A stretch of DNA of 64,000 bases from Flabesymbios commensalis (lineage: Eukaryota > Annelida > Polychaeta > Terebellida > Flabelligeridae), in NCBI GenBank assembly GCA_964017125.1, contig OZ024912.1:82550658-82614657 (forward strand). Reading direction: 5' to 3'. Positions 60,501 through 64,000 of this stretch are shown in pieces. Numbering within the stretch: position 1 is the first letter of the stretch; each line of letters starts with the position of its first letter. Below the pieces are notes generated by a model that saw nothing but the letters and a program-made list of their open reading frames with translations, made no database searches and had not been told where the DNA came from. The translations under genes were made by a program, and so were the position numbers.

Positions 60501-62413
60501 ATAAAAAAATGAAAAATTGAATATATTCGGGTTTGGTGGTCAAAGGGTTGACAGATTGGAAATGATGGTAGTCGTGATTAGCAGTGTAACGGTTTAAATA
60601 ATTGATTCATTGTTTATGATTTAATAAGATACAAAGTGATTTTATTAAATACCCTGATGGTATGGCTGAAAAAAGGCTGGAAACTTATTATTATGATAAT
60701 GGATTGAACTGATTTCCCTTTAATTTCATTCAAAATATGCTACGTACTGTGAAATGATTGCTTAACCCCTTCAGTGCGGGGACCGTCTTTATACGTCAGA
60801 ATCTCACGTCTCTGAGTTTTTAAAGATATGCCCATTTTTCTCATTTCTGTTTCAATAGGATACGAAGGTGATCATGTTGGAAGATTTAGCGTCACATTTT
60901 AACCTCAAAACTAAGGTGAGTTGAATAATTGACTGCTGACAAATAGGTGCAAACACTTCAAGTCCTCACGATGCATTAAAGCATCATTTTACATCCCTGA
61001 AAACACACTTAATTTCCCTACAACAAGGGGTTTTAGGATAAAAAAATCCATGAAACTGGTTTACCAATACATGGCAGTTTTCTTTATTTTTTCACCCACC
61101 TCAAATCATCTTCATCCTCTACAAGTCGAGAATTGCGACAGCAATTCGCGGCTTGTAGTGGATGAAGATGACAATGGAAAATTCAGGGATGACAAGGTTA
61201 ACATGAATTATATATTAAATATCAGCATATTATAACCTACATCAAAAAAGCTGTCGCTCATCTGCATAGAATCCGTCGCATTTTCGTTTTGTCACATTGG
61301 GAACGGGTACAAGATTAACTATTTCTGTGGCCTAAATCATTAGTAATTATCTGTCAGGTTAACTGTGAATCTAAATTTGTGGTATAGCCTTACTTTAAAA
61401 ATTAGATCCTCAAAATCAGCATTATTGATAAATCAATTGTTCACATCATCAAATAATTCAATTTTAGGAGCTCTTTACTTTTTATCCATAACTATATTTT
61501 TACATGTGTCACTACGTTCTTCTGTAGGATATGACAGACAGCGTTCGATCTGTTGTGCCAAGCTATTTTATGGAACGAATGTCCAGTACTTCCTTAGTAG
61601 AAATTTAAATAATATTTATAAATCAACTTCAAAAAGTATAGAACAACCTTTGTTCGTTTATGATTTGCAAAGTAAAAAATAATTTACAACATCGTGAATC
61701 ACATCTGATCATTTGTTTGTGACACATTCGATATCAGGGCACGGAATAAAGGCATTCCAGGCATCCGAGACAACCCATTTTGCTGCCGGACAACCCAATA
61801 TCATTCTCGGGGTTTCCGTCGGACAACCAGTCAAAAATCTATAAAGATTTATCGAAATATGTGCATTGTTTCTGTGCATGGTGCAGATTATCTCATCACA
61901 ATTTGTCCCAACGTTCGGACAACAAAACCATTTAGCGCACAACCTGGAAAATTGTCTGGTTGTCTGGTTATCCTTATTTCGTGCCCTGGATATGAAAACC
62001 ATGTCTGCCAAAAATTTATCTGCTCCACTGTATGTTCTAAGTACACTGGACCAGCATCAGCCATGACAAAAAGCTTATTTGCGATTGCAATTAGCAGCAC
62101 AAAAATCAGACGTGTGATTCTTTTTTTTCTGTAGGATAATGTTTATTTATAATAAATGTGTTTTTTTTTGCAGGATACGATAGACAGAGTGAAATCCTTG
62201 TTGGAGGAGGGACGTCTGACGGGGGTTCTGGACGACCGGGGGAAGTTTATATACATTACTATGGAGGAGTACGACGCCGTGGCCAGGTTTATACGGCAGC
62301 GGGGACGGGTGTCCATATCAGACCTCGCAGAAAGCAGTAATCAGCTGATCAACCTCACAGCACTAGAAGATAAACTCATGGAATCTGTCAACGAAATAGA
62401 CACTCAAGCATAG
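45452..62413 (+). CDS. ddrgk1: DDRGK domain-containing protein 1 (UFM1 ligase adaptor), eight coding exons
   Basis: Exons 45452-45539, 54392-54541, 56310-56440, 57081-57182, 58449-58571, 60006-60044, 60859-60915 and 62174-62413 join without phase conflict to 309 residues (human DDRGK1: 314). An N-terminal transmembrane helix (about 4-24) is followed by a basic segment ([13 protein letters not shown]), an acidic segment, a long charged coiled coil (about 95-200) with [14 protein letters not shown] and [13 protein letters not shown], and a C-terminal winged-helix/PCI-like domain with [15 protein letters not shown] and [15 protein letters not shown]1 anchors UFL1 at the ER membrane and directs UFMylation of ribosomes in ER-phagy and stress control; the lysine of DDRGK (residue 254) corresponds to the reported acceptor in the human protein. 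The gene is head to head with the Fem-1-like gene. All domains look intact. Confidence 0.95.
45540..45858 (+). other. Start of ddrgk1 intron 1
   Basis: No element is recognised before the LINE. A minus-strand frame at 45406-45672 overlaps exon 1 and is a shadow. Confidence 0.4.
45859..46838 (+). mobile_element. LINE fragment with reverse transcriptase
   Basis: Two frames joined by one frame change encode [19 protein letters not shown], then [63 protein letters not shown] and LFADDCLLY (FADD active site). This is a CR1/Jockey-like non-LTR RT, fresher than the other two LINEs. Both the 5' endonuclease and the 3' end are missing. Confidence 0.9.
46839..49203. other. Intronic stretch, little recognised
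   Basis: A somewhat GC-richer part at 46850-47440 has a 120-codon minus-strand frame (46972-47334) that I cannot assign. TTTGTGTCAAACCCTGG at 47611-47627 looks like a hAT-type terminus without a visible partner. A plus-strand frame at 47936-48127 is basic and proline-rich but has no support. Confidence 0.4.
49204..49410. mobile_element. Degenerate MITE-A
   Basis: CTTTACCCTTTAAATTATT to GTGCTTAAAGGGTAAA, with TTTACCGCGATGCACCACTT for the hairpin. One hairpin arm is lost. Confidence 0.5.
49601..54118. mobile_element. 4.5 kb hAT-type insertion in ddrgk1 intron 1
   Basis: The left end is CAGGGTTGTGGTCAGGTACA; the right end is TGTACCTGACCCCAACCCTA. Flanks GCCATCAC (49593-49600) and GCCATTAC (54119-54126) form an 8-bp duplication with one mismatch. 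GGTACAGGTACCTG subterminal repeats lie at both ends. No transposase frame is seen; the inside holds a foldback-D remnant (50429-50495) and the duplicated block below. Confidence 0.8.
50515..53287 (+). repeat. 1.38 kb tandem duplication
   Basis: 50515-51896 and 51906-53287 are almost identical (two differences seen: 50624/52015 region TTTAACAGG/TTCAACAGG, and GTCGCAAAAC/GTCGCGAAAC), with 9 bp, GTGTCAATC, between. The 126-codon frames at 51078 and 52469 start at TTG codons and lie in a repeat-rich segment; I do not call them genes. CAGTGGCGTTTCCAG in each copy, and GGATACGCCCCTG at 53661-53673, look like ends of a further hAT-like element. Confidence 0.9.
54392..54541 (+). CDS. ddrgk1: ddrgk1 exon 2
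   Basis: Acceptor CTATTATAG|AAAATG, donor CTCAG|GTAAGA. It encodes [20 protein letters not shown], then the basic [18 protein letters not shown] segment also found in vertebrate DDRGK1. Confidence 0.9.
54542..54595 (+). repeat. Duplicate of the exon 2 end with a second donor
   Basis: AGACGTACCCGTGGTGTGGA, AGATCGCAT and AGATGAGTCAG|GTAACA echo the last 50 or so bases of exon 2. Reading through would hit a TGA, so the second donor would not give a full protein. Confidence 0.6.
54596..55175. other. ddrgk1 intron 2, nothing recognised
   Basis: AT-rich and without supported frames. Confidence 0.4.
55176..55450 (+). repeat. Possible Tc1/pogo-type element end
   Basis: TACAGTAGATCCTGTCATCA, followed by many CAACGACC repeats, resembles termini of pogo/Tigger elements (CAGTAGA.CCT). 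I do not find a matching right end. Confidence 0.3.
55451..55879. other. ddrgk1 intron 2, nothing recognised
   Basis: No family match is seen; a 72-codon frame at 55699-55917 runs into the foldback element. Confidence 0.35.
55880..55988. mobile_element. Foldback-D element, best-preserved copy
   Basis: CCAGCAAACACAAGACGTTG, then ACCCAGTGTTGTTTTAATG, pairs over about 48 bp with the right half ending CATGTTTACTGGGT. The centre is GTTGGCCCACTG / AGTCGGCCCGC. Confidence 0.8.
56310..56440 (+). CDS. ddrgk1: ddrgk1 exon 3
   Basis: Acceptor TTTTTATAG|ATGAAG, donor CGAGAG|GTCAGT. It encodes [13 protein letters not shown] and [19 protein letters not shown], the start of the conserved coiled coil. Confidence 0.95.
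56851..56993. repeat. Long hairpin in ddrgk1 intron 3
   Basis: TTACAAATGGACGGAGAGTC, CATGGAGTCTT.GCTTG and their complement form arms of 40-45 bp. The middle has AATGGAGTAGTACTCCATT, a second small palindrome. Confidence 0.8.
57081..57182 (+). CDS. ddrgk1: ddrgk1 exon 4
   Basis: Acceptor TTATTTCAG|AGTGAC, donor GCTCAG|GTCTGT. It encodes 34 highly charged residues, [19 protein letters not shown] onward. Confidence 0.95.
57222..57705. mobile_element. Foldback-D remnant and two MITE-B copies tail to tail
   Basis: 57222-57275 shares GGTCCAATGTTAGTTTCATG-type text with foldback-D. A forward MITE-B (57276-57524) meets an inverted partial copy (57525-57705) at CGAGGGTTGAAGCGC. Confidence 0.6.
57752..57828. 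repeat. 77-bp hairpin with CAGGGGCCGGTTTCT ends
   Basis: CAGGGGCCGGTTTCTG and AGAAACCGGCCCCTG bound an inverted CTACTTAAGTA / TACTTAAGTA core. A related CGGCCGGTTCCTG follows immediately. It is hAT-like in its ends but has no verified target duplication. Confidence 0.6.
57941..58284 (-). mobile_element. 5S rRNA-derived SINE, apparently full length
   Basis: On the minus strand the head reads GATCACTGAAGTTAAGC and GTGGATGGGTGACCGCCTGG, the internal promoter region of 5S rRNA. A non-5S body follows, and the 3' tail is (ATACAG)n at 57941-57962. TATTTGT flanks both sides (57934-57940, 58285-58291). It is inserted in a MITE-A2 (about 57890-58407), whose halves resume on either side. Confidence 0.85.
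58449..58571 (+). CDS. ddrgk1: ddrgk1 exon 5
   Basis: Acceptor TCTGTTCAG|TTGGCT, donor GAAGAT|GTACGT. It encodes [20 protein letters not shown] and MKEAFVVEE, the best-conserved coiled-coil end. Confidence 0.95.
58638..58742. mobile_element. Foldback-D element
   Basis: CACCAAACACAAAACATTG, then ACCAATGTTTGTTAAATGTTG, pairs with CCAACAATAAACCAGCATTG. The right outer end has drifted. Confidence 0.6.
58743..60005. other. ddrgk1 intron 5, remainder
   Basis: AT-rich, with ATATACACAAATATATAC at 59221. I see no gene or family member. Confidence 0.4.
60006..60044 (+). CDS. ddrgk1: ddrgk1 exon 6 (13-residue micro-exon)
   Basis: Acceptor TATTTTCAG|AAAGAA, donor ATACAG|GTGAGT. It encodes [13 protein letters not shown], matching SFLTEFINYIKQ of the human protein. 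Confidence 0.95.
60080..60550. mobile_element. MITE-A interrupted by MITE-B
   Basis: MITE-B spans 60217-60465 with TTAA at each end and a strong hairpin (CAGAATCTGACGTC). MITE-A text (ACTTGAAGGTGTGTCTC before; TTAATGTGGTAATAAAAAA after) lies on both sides. Confidence 0.75.
60859..60915 (+). CDS. ddrgk1: ddrgk1 exon 7
   Basis: Acceptor TTTCAATAG|GATACG, donor ACTAAG|GTGAGT. It encodes [19 protein letters not shown], the first helices of the C-terminal domain. Confidence 0.95.
61107..61175. repeat. Near-perfect hairpin in ddrgk1 intron 7
   Basis: TCATCTTCATCC.CTACAAG and its complement around GAATTGCGACAGCAATTC. It explains the acidic VVDEDDNGK frame here, which is not an exon. Confidence 0.8.
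61176..62173. other. ddrgk1 intron 7, remainder
   Basis: At 61526-61552 GGATATGACAGACAG resembles the start of exon 8 (GGATACGATAGACAG) after TTCTGTAG, a possible decayed duplicate. The rest shows nothing recognised; overlapping frames at 61709-62134 are symmetrical shadows of an imperfect inverted segment around AACCAGACAACC. Confidence 0.4.
62174..62413 (+). CDS. ddrgk1: ddrgk1 exon 8 (DDRGK domain, stop)
   Basis: Acceptor TTTTTTGCAG|GATACG; stop TAG at 62411-62413. It encodes [17 protein letters not shown], the name-giving [27 protein letters not shown] and a C-terminus somewhat longer than in human. Confidence 0.97.
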   Translation, partial: DTIDRVKSLLEEGRLTGVLDDRGKFIYITMEEYDAVARFIRQRGRVSISDLAESSNQLINLTALEDKLMESVNEIDTQA

Positions 62414-62429
62414 ATACAACCCAATGTTT

Positions 62430-62577
62430 AACCCTGGCAGTAGACCCATAACATAGGTATTAAAATAAAGCGGGAAGAACTAACTAAGACATTTATGATG
62501 ATTTCAAATTGAAAAAAAACCACCTTTGGTTTCCATGGTTTATACAAATATATTTCAGCGTTGTAAGGTTAAAACCG
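62430..62577. mobile_element. MITE-B right part
   Basis: GTAGACCCATAACATAGGTA to TTTCAGCGTTGTAAGGTTAA, lacking the left hairpin. A short foldback-D scrap (GCTGGGCCAGCGTTGG) follows at 62584. Confidence 0.6.
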
Positions 62578-62619
62578 CTAAGCGCTGGGCCAGCGTTGGT
62601 ACTTTCAGATCTGTTGTTA

Positions 62620-62861
62620 TTCAACCCTTGTCCTGCTAGACCCGTATACAGGTATATATACGGTTTTAAGCATGTTTCAGATCAATAGAAATATTACTAA
62701 ATTTTATAAAATAGTTTTTTGGTAGATGCTTAGTTAATCTAACAATTCTATATTCGAGATGTCTAATTTTCATAAATATAAATATTTTCGGTCAGTTAAG
62801 CTGGAAATTGCGTTAGCAAATGAATGAAAAATAGAAACATAGAATTCAGCAGACGGGTTAA
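62620..62861. mobile_element. MITE-C copy
   Basis: TTCAACCCTTGTCCTGCTAGA to CAGCAGACGGGTTAA, with GTATACAGGTATATATACGG near the left end. It matches 1180-1420 closely. Confidence 0.65.
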
Positions 62862-63317
62862 TCATGTCACTTTTGGCCTTTATTTTTGCCCTTCAGACAA
62901 AAAAAGGCGCATTACATTTGCTGTATTGACATGTTTTGATTCAAAGTCTGTACCGGTATCTACAACTTCGATATTGTGCTATCAAGTTGTCTTTAGATGA
63001 ATGTAGAAGAAAACAGGGAATTCATTAAATTATAATCCTTTCATTAGCCATGTCACATATAAGCACAGTAGGGCATATTATAAGTAAAAAATATTTATTA
63101 GAAAATGCTTCAAGTCAAAATTGTAAGTACATTTGTAACTTCCAATTGATGTACGTGTATTAGTAGAAGAGTCTTATATAAAATCATGCCCCTTTCTTTG
63201 AGCTCTGAACAGCTGTAGCAATTCACAACTCATTCATTAAGTCAATAAAATTATGAGGGAAAAATTCAATGATTCGATGAAAAATACAACTCCATTCTAA
63301 ATCTATGTTTGTTTGTT
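62862..63317. other. Intergenic stretch after ddrgk1
   Basis: No gene is seen. Several AATAAA-type signals occur (for example 63243), which could serve the ddrgk1 transcript, but none can be chosen from sequence. Confidence 0.35.
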
Positions 63318-63515
63318 TAACCCTTACTGTACAACGCTGAAATATTTTTGTATAAACTATGGAGACCAAAGTCTTATTTATTTATCAATTTGAAATCGTA
63401 GTTAGCTCTTTCTGCTCCATTTGAATACCTATGTTATGGGTCTACAGCCATCATACATCTTTGAATTCTTTCAGCGCGGAACCGTCTTTAGACGTCTAAA
63501 GACGGTGAAAGAGCT
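63318..63515. mobile_element. MITE-B, reverse orientation
   Basis: TTAACCCTTACTGTACAACG, then TTAGCTCTTTCTGC, ATTTGAATACCTATGTTATG, and a shortened AGACGTCTAAAGACGG hairpin. Confidence 0.65.
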
Positions 63516-63819
63516 AAGCTTCACCAAATGCTATGCTATTTGCTAATAAAACCCAATTTTGTGAGCAAAATTATTCATATAATAAAATTGTGTTTATTAT
63601 AGTGTGATTAAGGGCTAAATTGCTAACCAATAGAATGGTTTAAACAAATATTGCCTGCTTTACCAGCACTGAAGAGTACAGTAATCTGTATGATTTGCTC
63701 TCCATTACTGGATCCCATATTCATCGTGATTGTGATCTTGACCAAACTTAACTGGATCCAGCATTTCGGCTTAATCCCGAAAGAGCTCAGCCCAGCTACA
63801 GTCGTCTTCAATCTGTTTT

Positions 63820-64000
63820 AATAACAGGTTAAATTACTGTCATTTAGAAATCAATATTTGCAAATGCTCAGTCTCGAATTCTAGTTATTTTCACACACTT
63901 GAATTTGTGGGGCGTGGTAGCGAGACACAAAACATGAGATGAATGAGATGACACTGCCCTCCAGATACAGGATTCGAAATACGAGCCCTGACGCCGACGC
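63820..64000. mobile_element. MITE-A2 half with a minus-strand SINE at the window edge
   Basis: ATTACTGTCATTTAGAAATC to GGTAGCGAGACACAA is the left half of a MITE-A2. From about 63931 the minus strand reads CTCGTATTTCGAATCCTG and GGAGGGCAGTGTCATCTC, the second half of the SINE seen at 23708. It runs off the window. Confidence 0.7.

Noticed and set aside
61050-61235. Acidic frame that could be a missing ddrgk1 exon
   Set aside because: It is produced by a near-perfect hairpin, and exons 7 and 8 already join in phase.
61709-62134. Several overlapping frames before ddrgk1 exon 8
   Set aside because: Mutual shadows in an imperfect inverted segment, with no splice junctions to exon 8.

Overview
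The window is a piece of an animal nuclear genome. It is AT-rich and intron-rich, with GT-AG introns, long microsatellites and a dense carpet of small DNA transposons, SINEs and decayed LINEs. Gene content (a Vax-class homeobox gene, a Fem-1-like gene and DDRGK1), 5S- and tRNA-derived SINEs and a strong excess of the palindrome TAGGCCTA fit an invertebrate deuterostome such as a hemichordate or echinoderm. The species cannot be fixed from the sequence alone.

Layout. 1-3,700: intergenic, built largely of short elements that start TTAACCCTT and carry an internal hairpin. 3,800-14,225, + strand: vax in three coding exons (4802-6179, 12816-13003, 13706-13873). Splice phases fit, the conserved DYCR region precedes the homeodomain, and the last intron cuts the homeodomain just before VKVWFQ. 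14,230-26,460: a gene-poor zone with foldback elements, a broken LINE (minus, about 17.1-19.05 kb), tRNA-derived SINEs and hAT-like miniature elements. 26,772-34,626, minus strand: a divergent Fem-1-like gene in four coding exons, predicted 696 residues. 34,814-45,388: a 10.6 kb segment bounded by inverted arrays of TGTGGCGAACC. It holds a MULE-type transposase remnant, a satellite-like block built on GAGTGTTCCCCCC, a LINE, a long-TIR element and a hAT element with its 8-bp target duplication. 45,452-62,413, + strand: ddrgk1, eight coding exons, 309 residues. Its 8.9 kb first intron holds another LINE and a 4.5 kb hAT-type insertion with a recent 1.38 kb tandem duplication. 62,414-64,000: more hairpin elements and a SINE cut by the window edge.

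How the genes relate. The Fem-1-like gene and ddrgk1 lie head to head. Fem-1 proteins are substrate receptors of cullin-2 ubiquitin ligases, and DDRGK1 is the ER-membrane adaptor of the UFM1 ligase, so both serve ubiquitin-like conjugation, but the sequence shows no functional link between them. Matching six-copy motif arrays lie just upstream of both start codons in the same orientation relative to each gene. Either a large transposon split a once compact bidirectional promoter, or the two promoters share an unusual motif array. vax stands apart; it encodes a transcription factor of the ventral forebrain/eye class, with an unusually long repetitive N-terminal exon full of TGACGTCA octamers.

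I found no rRNA or tRNA gene that looks functional, no CRISPR array and no bacterial-type operon. All coordinates and splice sites were read by eye.
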